NCBI GenBank assembly: GCA_030654205.1
Contig: JAURXW010000504.1
Span: 1 to 15,138, forward strand
Length of the DNA stretch: 15,138 bases
Reading direction: 5' to 3'
From: Bacteriovorax sp.
Lineage (GTDB): Bacteria > Bdellovibrionota > Bacteriovoracia > Bacteriovoracales > Bacteriovoracaceae
The position numbers and the translations under genes are program-made. The notes below the pieces were generated by a model that saw only the letters and a program-made list of their open reading frames with translations, was not told the DNA's origin and ran no database searches. Positions 7,460 to 15,138 of this stretch are shown here, piece after piece (position 1 is the stretch's first letter; the number at the start of each line of letters is the position of its first letter).

Positions 7460-8653
7460 ATGCTTAAAATTGCTACTTTTTTTATAATGAGCTTGTTAGC
7501 TTTTGAATCAAATGCTTTTTTAGTGGTCACTTATAATTCAGAAAAAATAAACTATGATCTTCCGACGAGAGTTCTTGTGACAGGAGGAGGAGACGATCTA
7601 GGGACACAGTTTCAACAAGTCGCTCGTGGAAAAGCTCTAAAGTATAACCAACTCTATCCAAACGAGCAGATTGTACTAATAACTGCGAATGAGCCAGGGA
7701 TTGACGATGTTGCAGCACTTAAGAATTGGGGTTTTAATTTTCAATTTGAAAACAAGACCACTTTTAATGGGGAAGCTTTTTTAGATGTAGCTGTTAAGTT
7801 TAACAAAATTGCTTCAATTGATATTTTTAGCCATAGCTCCGCTCAATACGGAATTCATTTGGACAGTAAGTCTCATCGTTTAAATACAAATACAAAAAAT
7901 ATTGAAATATTAAAAGGCCATTTTACAAAAGATGCTTATGCATTTCTTCATGGATGTAATGCTGGCTATAACTTAGCTCCTTTTATATCAGGCGCATGGG
8001 GAATTCCTGTTTCTGGGGCGATGACTTCAAGTAATTTTCAAAAACTGCACTCCGATGGTAATTTTTATCTAACGGAAGAAGGTTTTTCACCTAATAGTGA
8101 TTGGGCAACAACGAACGATAAAAGTTTTAATGAAACAATGAAATGTAATTCGGGAATTTGTTTGAGACTCAAACCAGACAATAATCCATACACTGGATTT
8201 TGGGGAGAGTACGGAGATGGAGGTCTGTCATTTTATAAGTTTTTCTGTGTTAAAAATTCACCAGAAGATTGTTCGCGAGCGATGGCAAAATCTATGCTGA
8301 GCTTTATCGGAACTTCTAATTTAAAAGCAAGTTCTTCTCTTGTTGAATATAAAAAATCGGTTTTTGATTTTTTATGTCCAGTGAGCGCAAAAAAAGATTT
8401 AAGAAGAGAATGTGAAGAGAATTTAGACGCAGCACTTTTAACAAATGATTTAACTTATAATCCATTTACAGGAAAACAAATTGAATGCAATTTTCAGTCT
8501 TGTACTGCTGAAATTAAGTGCAAGAAAATTTTTCTTACTGGGATATATAGACCTGGAACGTGCCATTTAATAAATTATTTCGAAGGAAAATCAAGCACTC
8601 TGGTTAGAGAATATAAGGCCTATCTTGATGGCTTTAAGTATTTGAATAATTAA
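7460..8653 (+). CDS. Exported protein with putative clan-CD-like (caspase/DUF4347-like) His/Cys pair
   Basis: This encodes 397 residues from the ATG at 7460, which has GGAG seven bases upstream; an in-frame TTG at 7403 is less likely because it would bury the signal peptide. Residues 1-19 form a signal peptide ending ESNA. Residues 36-190 resemble a caspase-like alpha/beta fold: a first strand RVLVTGGGDD (37-46), a hydrophobic strand ending in His125 (IDIFSHSS), and a second strand ending in Cys166 (AYAFLHGCNAG), then GIPVSGA. The same order and spacing of SH and GCN motifs is familiar in DUF4347 and clan CD peptidases. The other ten cysteines (229, 234, 263, 271, 306, 318, 343, 348, 354, 368) lie in a C-terminal region and form local pairs, leaving Cys166 unpaired as expected of a nucleophile. 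A secreted cysteine peptidase is plausible but not established; a non-enzymatic adhesin-type DUF4347 role is the alternative. Confidence 0.85.
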   Translation: MLKIATFFIMSLLAFESNAFLVVTYNSEKINYDLPTRVLVTGGGDDLGTQFQQVARGKALKYNQLYPNEQIVLITANEPGIDDVAALKNWGFNFQFENKTTFNGEAFLDVAVKFNKIASIDIFSHSSAQYGIHLDSKSHRLNTNTKNIEILKGHFTKDAYAFLHGCNAGYNLAPFISGAWGIPVSGAMTSSNFQKLHSDGNFYLTEEGFSPNSDWATTNDKSFNETMKCNSGICLRLKPDNNPYTGFWGEYGDGGLSFYKFFCVKNSPEDCSRAMAKSMLSFIGTSNLKASSSLVEYKKSVFDFLCPVSAKKDLRRECEENLDAALLTNDLTYNPFTGKQIECNFQSCTAEIKCKKIFLTGIYRPGTCHLINYFEGKSSTLVREYKAYLDGFKYLNN

Positions 8654-8664
8654 TAAAAATATAC

Positions 8665-8690
8665 AGGTGTCTATTCTTTAGGCACCTTTT
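8665..8690 (+). terminator. Rho-independent terminator
   Basis: AGGTGTCTA (8665-8673) pairs with TAGGCACCT (8679-8687) with one G-T wobble and a five-base loop, but only a short T-run follows (8687-8690). It begins 12 bases after the stop of the clan-CD-like gene, and its T-run merges with the next promoter's -35. Confidence 0.65.
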
Positions 8691-8717
8691 CACACTTACA
8701 ACCTCGCAAGTTATAAA
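8689..8717 (+). promoter_or_regulatory. Sigma70-type promoter of the protease operon
   Basis: TTCACA (five of six matches to TTGACA) and TATAAA (five of six to TATAAT) are separated by exactly 17 bases. Transcription would start near 8724, leaving a leader of about 43 bases. It sits directly behind a terminator, so the two-gene operon 8767-14654 is probably transcribed independently. Confidence 0.6.
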
Positions 8718-8766
8718 TTTTCTATATCTTCAAGCTCTTGGAGTGATTCTTGCTTTAGATAGCTCC

Positions 8767-11700
8767 ATGAAAACTATAATCACAACAATTCTATTGTTCA
8801 CGCTTACTTTTGTGGCCAAAGCTGGTGAGTCTTTTGTTCCTTTGCAAAAAGGGGTGAGGATGGCCAGTGATGATCTCTTATATGAAGGGAATGTATTATC
8901 CTCCAGAGATGCACAGGATTTAAGTGATAATAAATCAATTGATCTTTCAACCTTGGAACCAAGAGCTAATGATCTTTGGTCACCAACGGCAACTTCGTTA
9001 AATGATCAGGAATCTATTGCTTTAAGTGATAATGGAACACTTGTTTTCGCAGGACTGATTACTTCTAACTCAGGTCTACTTCGTTTTAATGCTAATTCAG
9101 AAGATGGATCTAAGATCTATACTGTGCACTTGGATAAAACTCTTCATTCTTTTTTGTTAAGAAAAAACCTATTAAGAAAGCTTGGATATACAATTCCTGC
9201 AACAAAGTATTTAAAAAAAATAAATATAAAATTTAATTCTCTTGAAAGTCGTGAGGCTTTTCTTTTAAAAAATATTCCAGAGGCTACGGACGGAGCTTCT
9301 GAGCGATGGGTAAAAAAAGTTAATGAATTAACACTTGAACTTATTGACGTGGCGGTAACTGAGCCATCAGAAAACGATTTTTATAACGTGGCTCAAGGTG
9401 TACCGACTCTCACGATTAATAGTCGTAGTATACGTTCACTATTAATTCCTTACTCAATTCTAGATCTCTATGAAAGTATTAATAAGTTTAGCTGGATCGA
9501 TGGAAAAATTGATAATGGAGCTGCAGTTCTACCGCATTTTACGGGAAATGATTTTTCAACAACAATTGAAGATGCACAGTGGATGCTTCGAAAATTTAAT
9601 AAATTAACTAGAGCCGATATCAAAGAATCAGTCGATCTTGCTTTTTTTCCAACTGATGTTGCTGCAGTTCTGTTAGAAAAAATTATTTCTCGAAGAAATT
9701 CTTTGAATAGATTATTTTCGGTAAAAGCAAAGATGCTCGAAGTTGATCAAAAGATTAATTTCCAAGACAGTGTTAAAGAAGGAAAAATTATACAAAAAGA
9801 TTACTTAGGCTATGCCTCTAGATTTGCCTACGGTGATAAAGAATCACCATTTGAACAGTTAAGTTATTTTTTGTATTCCAAAATCCAAAGTAATGCTCTT
9901 GATAATCTGGTAGCAAAGTTTAATAGCTATTTAGTAAAATACGATCTTGGTAAAACTCGTTCAAGCTTTTTTAAAAAACAATTTGAAGATGGGTTAAATA
10001 ACTTTATCAAAACTGGAGAAATTAAGCCCATTGGAATTGAAACATGGAGTAGTCCACTCTTAAGCGCTCAGCTGATTTTTTCACGGGACATAATACTTGG
10101 TAATTATTTAGGAACAGATAATCTTGTTCAATTGGCCGACACTTTTGGAGCTAGTCTTGATATCGGAGCTTATCTAGGAATAGAAGGACTTGGAAACAAC
10201 CTGGCCGGTAGTGTAAATGCCAGCGTATCGGTTGTTCGAACATTTACCCATGTTAAGCCAGTTAAAAATTTGAAACAAAGTTTAAAAGAGCCTTATAAGA
10301 ATATGTTTGTTAATCTTTTAAAAAATTCATTAAAAGAGCGCTATTTTTCACTCTCAGAAATTCAACATTCAACCCAGTCTAATGATGAGAAGGCCAAAAA
10401 AGTCCAAGGACTTCTTAAAGAGATCGGGTTATCTCTAGATACTGGCGAATCACTTATTATGACGGATCGGTTAATGCCGACAACTGAAGTTAAGTTAAAT
10501 TTCAATACAGGTTTAGTTGGGGCAGGGGTCGGCGTTGGCGCTGGTGTTGCTATTATTAAGCGAATTCATATTTTTAAAAAGAGCGCACAATTTCTTCAAA
10601 TTTATGATGATAGTGGTTTTGTCACGAATGTTAATCTTAGTTTTCAAGTCAGTGAATATATTTCCTTACTTAAAATAACTGGAAAGCTTGATATTGGTCA
10701 TTATAATTTTAAATCTTATACGGTTAATTTATCTTCAGACTTAGATGAAAACCCAAACTTTTATGAAAACTCGCTTGGGATTTATAATGTTTTAAAAAAT
10801 AAAAATTTTGAAATTTTAAACAAAACGTCAATTCCTGTAAAATTGAATGCTTCATTTACTGATCGCTCTCTTGGCTTTTCTCTTTTGTTTTGGAAGATGA
10901 AAGCAGTAAAAGGAAAAACATATTATAATCTCGAAGCTAAAGATGGAATAAATGGAAGTTATTTTAGTCTTAATAAAGATTTTATGAACGGAGTGAATGC
11001 AGAAGCTTTTTCAAAGCAGATGGTAAATTATTATCTCGCAGACCAGACAAAAGGTAATTTTTCTATAACCACCGAAGGAGATGTTAACCCAGGTGATAGT
11101 TTTTTTGGCCGATCTTCAACGAGCTCGATTCGTTTTGAAGCTTCGTTGGGCGCTGATAAAAAATTTGAACGAAAATTTATTTCAATTTCTGATTCAAAGC
11201 AAGGTTGGGCACTGTCTGCTAAAAAATTAATACAAATGATGGCGAAGGTTAACGAAAAATTTGAGGCCATTCTTTTTGATACAGCTCAAATCGATTTTGA
11301 GAAATTGCGTCTTTTTAAAGTCGGGTATCATATTAATCTTTATGATAGAGGCATTGAGCGCTTAAATACAATTTCACTTTCTGAAATAGAGGCCCTTGAA
11401 AATAAATACAGGACCGAAAGAGGATGTGAAAAAGATAATAGTAATTATACAAGTGTCTATTGTGGAGATCTTGGATTTGTAAAATCAGACGTAAAAAAAT
11501 GCCAAAAAGTAAAAACCGATGAGGACCGCGCTGCCTGTAACGTGGACTTAGTCGATGACTTACTTGAATCCTTAGAGTTTGGTGACTTTAAAAAAATTAT
11601 TGGAATAGATAATTTGTATGTTTACGGAACAATGGATGGCTTTAGACAGCATTCTGAAATTTTAAATGACACTATTTTTTCAAATACGGTTGGTAAAATT

Positions 11701-11799
11701 GGAAGCCGTGAATGGAGTGGCCCTCTCGATGTCGTTCGAGAGCTTTTGGGGCTTTCAGGTGGCGAGTTCTCCGGTAACTGGATGAGGGATTCTATATGA
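8767..11799 (+). CDS. Giant exported protein, first gene of protease operon, unknown family
   Basis: This encodes 1010 residues from the ATG at 8767. The in-frame GTG at 8743 would add eight residues ahead of a signal peptide that is complete without them (MKTIITTILL, cleavage near VAKA-GES). Neither start has a good Shine-Dalgarno. Residues 20-340 are mixed alpha/beta. Residues 460-495 and 570-720 are rich in alternating hydrophobic residues suggesting beta structure, with a small-residue stretch at 582-595 (TGLVGAGVGVGAGV) that could be glycine-zipper-like or membrane-inserting. Residues 820-882 are helical. The only four cysteines form two local pairs near the C-terminus (887/899 and 912/924). 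No family or catalytic motif is recognised. Its stop overlaps the subtilase start (ATGA), so the two are made together, and it may be a partner, inhibitor, chaperone or surface anchor of the protease; that is inference. Confidence 0.88.
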   Translation: MKTIITTILLFTLTFVAKAGESFVPLQKGVRMASDDLLYEGNVLSSRDAQDLSDNKSIDLSTLEPRANDLWSPTATSLNDQESIALSDNGTLVFAGLITSNSGLLRFNANSEDGSKIYTVHLDKTLHSFLLRKNLLRKLGYTIPATKYLKKINIKFNSLESREAFLLKNIPEATDGASERWVKKVNELTLELIDVAVTEPSENDFYNVAQGVPTLTINSRSIRSLLIPYSILDLYESINKFSWIDGKIDNGAAVLPHFTGNDFSTTIEDAQWMLRKFNKLTRADIKESVDLAFFPTDVAAVLLEKIISRRNSLNRLFSVKAKMLEVDQKINFQDSVKEGKIIQKDYLGYASRFAYGDKESPFEQLSYFLYSKIQSNALDNLVAKFNSYLVKYDLGKTRSSFFKKQFEDGLNNFIKTGEIKPIGIETWSSPLLSAQLIFSRDIILGNYLGTDNLVQLADTFGASLDIGAYLGIEGLGNNLAGSVNASVSVVRTFTHVKPVKNLKQSLKEPYKNMFVNLLKNSLKERYFSLSEIQHSTQSNDEKAKKVQGLLKEIGLSLDTGESLIMTDRLMPTTEVKLNFNTGLVGAGVGVGAGVAIIKRIHIFKKSAQFLQIYDDSGFVTNVNLSFQVSEYISLLKITGKLDIGHYNFKSYTVNLSSDLDENPNFYENSLGIYNVLKNKNFEILNKTSIPVKLNASFTDRSLGFSLLFWKMKAVKGKTYYNLEAKDGINGSYFSLNKDFMNGVNAEAFSKQMVNYYLADQTKGNFSITTEGDVNPGDSFFGRSSTSSIRFEASLGADKKFERKFISISDSKQGWALSAKKLIQMMAKVNEKFEAILFDTAQIDFEKLRLFKVGYHINLYDRGIERLNTISLSEIEALENKYRTERGCEKDNSNYTSVYCGDLGFVKSDVKKCQKVKTDEDRAACNVDLVDDLLESLEFGDFKKIIGIDNLYVYGTMDGFRQHSEILNDTIFSNTVGKIGSREWSGPLDVVRELLGLSGGEFSGNWMRDSI

Positions 11800-14654
11800 A
11801 ATTTACAATAATTCTAAATTTAGTAATATTATCAACCTCTCTTTTTGCCAAAGATGATTTGATTGTTTCAGATCCTTTATTCACTAAGCAATGGGCGCTA
11901 AAAAATAATGGCCAAGTGATTTTAAAAAACATTTCAGATCTCGAGCGCTCTCGGGTTGAAGGAATTCCCGGCAATGATATTAATTGGATCGATACAAGTG
12001 AAATTTTAACTCCTAAAAAAGAATTAATTGTAGCTGTCCTTGATAGTGGAATGGATATCGGTCATCCTGATTTAGTGGGACGAGTTTGGTTTAACGAAAA
12101 ATTATGCACCAATGCTCCGAACGCTAAAATTTTACCATGTAATGGTTTTAACTTTTTAGATGGAAATAATAATGTTGCAGACGATGTAGGACATGGAACT
12201 CATGTGGCCGGTGTTATCGCGGCCAATAGAAATAATATCGGAATTATGGGAGCGGCAGATCCACGAATAAAAATTATGCCAATAAAGGTTTTAAACTCTC
12301 AGGTAAGTGGATTTGTTTATAATGGCAAATTAATTACTGATGTCATTGCTGATGCTATGGTTTTTGCCATAAAAAATGGAGCAGAGGTTATTAACTTGAG
12401 TTTGGGATGGCCTAAATTAATTGATACCCAAAAGGTTCGCCAAGCTTTTGAAATGGCCGAAAGCCAAAACGTTTTAGTAATCGCTGCTTCAGGAAATAAT
12501 AGCAAAGATCTTCCCACTTTTCCGTGTGCATATGAAAACGTAGTTTGTGTTGGTGCAAGTGATAATAGAGGTGAGTTAACTGATTTTTCAAATCATGGAT
12601 CCAAGGTAGACTTAGTTGCTCCAGGTGAATATATCATTAGTACGATTCCACGAAATTTAGAATCGCGAGTTCTTAGAATTTCTAACTATGAAGTGAAGCG
12701 TGGTTCTAGCCAAGCAGCACCTTATGTAACGGCCGCAGTGGCGACTTTAAAACTTTTAAACCCTGGTTTAACTAATGATCAAGTTCGATCCCTCTTGTTT
12801 AAAAGCTCTCGTCTTCTGGTAAGTTCAAAAAATAATCACTTTGTTAAGTTCGGGGCCCTGGATTTAAAGAATATGCTAAACATGGCATCAGTTTCCGAAG
12901 CATCAGCTTTTATAAATCCTCAAATGAAAACAATAACTGAAATAAAATATCGTCTTGCTGACAAAAAAATTAATTTTAATCTTCCTTTAAAAAATCTCTC
13001 TAATGTTAATTATTCAGGAGAGGTTTGTGTAAAATCGGAGTCGGATGCAGTTAGCATTGATCAAAATTGTTTTATCCTTAAAGATCTATTAGCTCATTCA
13101 ACTTCTGCCATTACAATTTCAGGCAGTCTTAATGATCTTTCAAAAGATTCTCATATAAAATTTTCAGTAGAAATTAATAAAAGGATTTTTAAGACAAGTT
13201 TAGTTTTTAGTCGCGATTTAAATAATGATGCCGAATTAAAAACCCAAATTATAACAGGTGCTAGTTTTAGCGATATGGGGCTTTTAAATGGTGATCGTAA
13301 AATTTCTAAAATGACTAGAGTTATGGATAAGTTTCATCGATTAAGTTTTCCAGAATATTTTTATCTAGAAAAAGCCAAACAAACACCAATGTCTACAATC
13401 CTCTCTCTTTTAACTAAAGATAATGAAAACTATGTCGTTAAAACGATTACTCTGCCACTTGTTAATCGCGTTCTTTCAATTCATCGCCAAGATATTAATC
13501 TCGATGGTAAACTCGACACTTTTATTTACGCTCTGTCGGAGAAAAAAGATGAATTATTATTTTTCAATCTAGATAATAATTTCAACCCTCTGTTTGGAAA
13601 ATATTCAAAATGGGCAATGACTCTATCTACTTTTGAAGGTCTTCCTATTGATGGTGGAACTGAAAAGTTTGAATGGCTTAAATTAAATCACCCTCAGCTA
13701 GGAGCAATTCTTGTTCCATCAATCTACAAAACCTACGGAATGCCCGAAGCCGATAATTCTAAAAATATTTTAGAAAGAGTTACGGCAGCCGACAATCACC
13801 AATATTATTTTAATCCTAAACTTCAATTAACTAACGATACAATGAAAATTGAATTGCGAGTTGTCGACAGTGTAAGTGTGATGAAAAAAATGAAAACAGA
13901 TTTTCATTTATATGCTGATCAAAATATAGTTTTATTGCATCCATTTCCTCAGACTAATGAACAGTCAGCAAATGGAGTAATTCATTCTTTAGCCAGTCTA
14001 GATAGCGGAAATAAAAAATCGTTTATTGACCTCACTCTTAGTAGCACCGGGATGCAAGCGCAGGTAATGAATTCGATTAATGGTTTAGACAGCGCTCTGA
14101 TTTATCCAATGATTGATGCAAGCAATAGTAAAGTTACCAATGAATCCATTTTTACTTCACTACTTAATCGAGCGGGGGCAGAGTTTATAGTTAAGAATGG
14201 CGATGAGCTTTCCACACCACTGCTTTTAAAACAAGATTGGGAAAATCCTATTATTGGACTAATTGGTGGGTTTAAAGTGGGCCAAGAAAAAAACTTTTTA
14301 ATTGAAAACCGCTCGACGATTAGCTTTCTTACATCTGATGGATTGAAATCGGACCTGCCTGTTTACAGAGATTCTAGCTTTCCTGGCCAAAACTTTTCCG
14401 AAACCTTGGTGCCAGTTCTCTCGGAAGGTCGGCCTGGTATATTTATCAATTCGACATTGATCTATGGTGAACGTCTTTACAGTATGATAGGTACGAGCAA
14501 TGGCCTGGTTAGACCTCTACAATTAAGCATCGGAATCCCTCAAGGTTGCCTGGCCCTAAATCCCGAAGTTCTAGAGGAGAAAGAAACTTTTAATTATGTC
14601 TTTTTGTGCACAGAGCAGGGCAACCAAACGTCTCTAAAATTTCTTCCTATGTAA
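11796..14654 (+). CDS. Exported subtilisin-family (S8) serine protease with large C-terminal extension
   Basis: This encodes 952 residues. The ATG overlaps the previous stop (ATGA) and has GAGGGA six bases upstream. The signal peptide is residues 1-18 (cleavage near LFA-KDD). The S8 catalytic domain spans about 24-365: Asp83 in VLDSGMDIGHPDL, His133 in GHGTHVAG, oxyanion Asn in ASGNN (231-235), and nucleophile Ser305 in GSSQAAP, a variant of GTSMAAP. DPLF-KQWALKNNGQ at 26-40 is the usual start of the mature domain, so there is no room for a normal I9 propeptide. The remaining 590 residues are mostly beta-like and include DINLDGKLD (566-574), the Ca-binding loop pattern of FG-GAP/VCBS-type repeats. 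The eight cysteines form four local pairs (104/115, 244/251, 411/425, 918/938). It is a secreted or surface endopeptidase with unknown substrate. Folding without a propeptide may need the coupled upstream protein. Confidence 0.95.
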   Translation: MKFTIILNLVILSTSLFAKDDLIVSDPLFTKQWALKNNGQVILKNISDLERSRVEGIPGNDINWIDTSEILTPKKELIVAVLDSGMDIGHPDLVGRVWFNEKLCTNAPNAKILPCNGFNFLDGNNNVADDVGHGTHVAGVIAANRNNIGIMGAADPRIKIMPIKVLNSQVSGFVYNGKLITDVIADAMVFAIKNGAEVINLSLGWPKLIDTQKVRQAFEMAESQNVLVIAASGNNSKDLPTFPCAYENVVCVGASDNRGELTDFSNHGSKVDLVAPGEYIISTIPRNLESRVLRISNYEVKRGSSQAAPYVTAAVATLKLLNPGLTNDQVRSLLFKSSRLLVSSKNNHFVKFGALDLKNMLNMASVSEASAFINPQMKTITEIKYRLADKKINFNLPLKNLSNVNYSGEVCVKSESDAVSIDQNCFILKDLLAHSTSAITISGSLNDLSKDSHIKFSVEINKRIFKTSLVFSRDLNNDAELKTQIITGASFSDMGLLNGDRKISKMTRVMDKFHRLSFPEYFYLEKAKQTPMSTILSLLTKDNENYVVKTITLPLVNRVLSIHRQDINLDGKLDTFIYALSEKKDELLFFNLDNNFNPLFGKYSKWAMTLSTFEGLPIDGGTEKFEWLKLNHPQLGAILVPSIYKTYGMPEADNSKNILERVTAADNHQYYFNPKLQLTNDTMKIELRVVDSVSVMKKMKTDFHLYADQNIVLLHPFPQTNEQSANGVIHSLASLDSGNKKSFIDLTLSSTGMQAQVMNSINGLDSALIYPMIDASNSKVTNESIFTSLLNRAGAEFIVKNGDELSTPLLLKQDWENPIIGLIGGFKVGQEKNFLIENRSTISFLTSDGLKSDLPVYRDSSFPGQNFSETLVPVLSEGRPGIFINSTLIYGERLYSMIGTSNGLVRPLQLSIGIPQGCLALNPEVLEEKETFNYVFLCTEQGNQTSLKFLPM

Positions 14655-14664
14655 TAGCTTTAGT

Positions 14665-14686
14665 GTTATCTTCCCGTGAAGAAAAC
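14665..14686 (+). other. Hairpin with CCGT loop between the protease operon and rpsF
   Basis: GTT-A-TCTTC pairs with GAAGA-A-AAC around the loop CCGT, with one A/A mismatch. No T-tract follows, so it is not a classic terminator. It may belong to the rpsF leader or be incidental. Confidence 0.3.
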
Positions 14687-14697
14687 TTAAATTACTC

Positions 14698-14731
14698 GTT
14701 CTGTCCCATTGGGGGACAGAGCCTAATTTTT
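14698..14731 (+). terminator. Hairpin plus T-rich tail: operon terminator or rpsF leader attenuator
   Basis: GTTCTGTCCC (14698-14707) pairs with GGGACAGAGC (14713-14722), a 10-bp stem with one wobble and a five-base loop, followed by CTAATTTTTATT. It lies 43 bases after the subtilase stop and 28 bases before the rpsF start. It could end the protease transcript, or act as a regulated structure in the rpsF leader if the rpsF promoter lies upstream of it. Confidence 0.65.
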
Positions 14732-14750
14732 ATTAGTCCAGGGGGATATT

Positions 14751-15138
14751 ATGATTTATGAGTTGTCCGTAGTGACAAAGCCAGAGCTCGGAGCAGAAGC
14801 TCATGCACAGATCGCAGAAATCGTTAAAGACACATTAAAAGGATTCGAAGGAGAACTTTTAATTGCTGACGATTGGGGAAAACTTCACTTAGCACAACCG
14901 TATGCTAACGGTTCAAAACACGGTCATTTCCATTACTTTATGTTCAAGTCAAACACTCAAGCTAATACTGAGTTGACAAGAAGATTTGGTATCAATGAAG
15001 GCGTTATGCGTTCAATGGTTTTTGTTATCGGTGTAGACGCTGAGAAAGAAGAACTTGCTAAAAACTTCAAATCACCATTTTCAAAAACTCGTAACGGATC
15101 TGTTCTTGATAACAAGAGAGAAGACGACGAAGAAGGTT
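14751..15138 (+). CDS. rpsF: Small ribosomal subunit protein bS6 (partial, 3' end off window)
   Basis: The frame is open from the ATG at 14751 to the right edge, giving 129 complete residues with no stop. A very strong Shine-Dalgarno, AGGGGG, lies five bases upstream. The protein starts MIYELSVVTKPEL like other S6 proteins, has the central WGKLHLAQPY strand (usually GxRxLAYPI) and the RRFGINEGVMRSMVFVI helix/strand that matches the LxRxLRLNExVLR signature. S6 binds 16S rRNA with S18 in the central domain of the 30S subunit. The visible C-terminus is acidic (KREDDEEG), an extension seen in several S6 proteins. Codons such as AAC, TTC and GAC are more frequent than in the neighbours, consistent with high expression. 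rpsR and rplI would be expected downstream. Confidence 0.95.
   Translation, partial: MIYELSVVTKPELGAEAHAQIAEIVKDTLKGFEGELLIADDWGKLHLAQPYANGSKHGHFHYFMFKSNTQANTELTRRFGINEGVMRSMVFVIGVDAEKEELAKNFKSPFSKTRNGSVLDNKREDDEEG

Overview
The window is low-GC bacterial DNA packed with long genes for exported proteins and bordered by housekeeping genes. A eukaryotic-type NADP isocitrate dehydrogenase, large secreted proteins of no familiar family, secreted hydrolases and a bS6 gene with a strong Shine-Dalgarno together suggest a Gram-negative predator-like bacterium of the Bdellovibrionota (Bacteriovorax/Halobacteriovorax type). That placement is an inference from gene style, not from a marker comparison.

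Layout. All genes from 1 to 6248 read leftward, and all from 6450 to 15138 read rightward, away from a 201-base divergent intergenic region. The left arm, in its own reading order, starts with a two-gene unit: a 1035-residue exported protein built from about ten two-cysteine helical modules, then a receiver-like protein that lacks the phospho-acceptor aspartate, only 6 bases downstream. Next come icd with its own terminator, a small exported coiled-coil protein with a very strong terminator, and an exported coiled-coil protein with a methionine-rich tail that runs off the left edge.

The right arm starts with a poly-glycine lipoprotein and its terminator. It continues with an exported protein carrying a clan-CD-like His/Cys pair, with a candidate promoter in front and a terminator behind. 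A well-formed sigma70-type promoter then leads a two-gene operon: a 1010-residue exported protein of unknown family, coupled by an ATGA overlap to a 952-residue exported subtilisin-family protease. A hairpin region separates this operon from rpsF, which is cut by the right edge.

How the genes may work together. Seven of the ten coding regions carry an N-terminal export signal, so most of this locus serves the periplasm, outer membrane or exterior. In four of the exported proteins nearly all cysteines fall in close local pairs, which fits oxidative folding. In the clan-CD-like protein the single cysteine outside these pairs is the proposed nucleophile. The coupled protease operon and the adjacent clan-CD-like protein could form a secreted proteolytic set, but nothing in the sequence proves they act on each other. 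No mobile elements, tRNA, rRNA or CRISPR arrays were seen, and no gene-free stretch exceeds about 200 bases.
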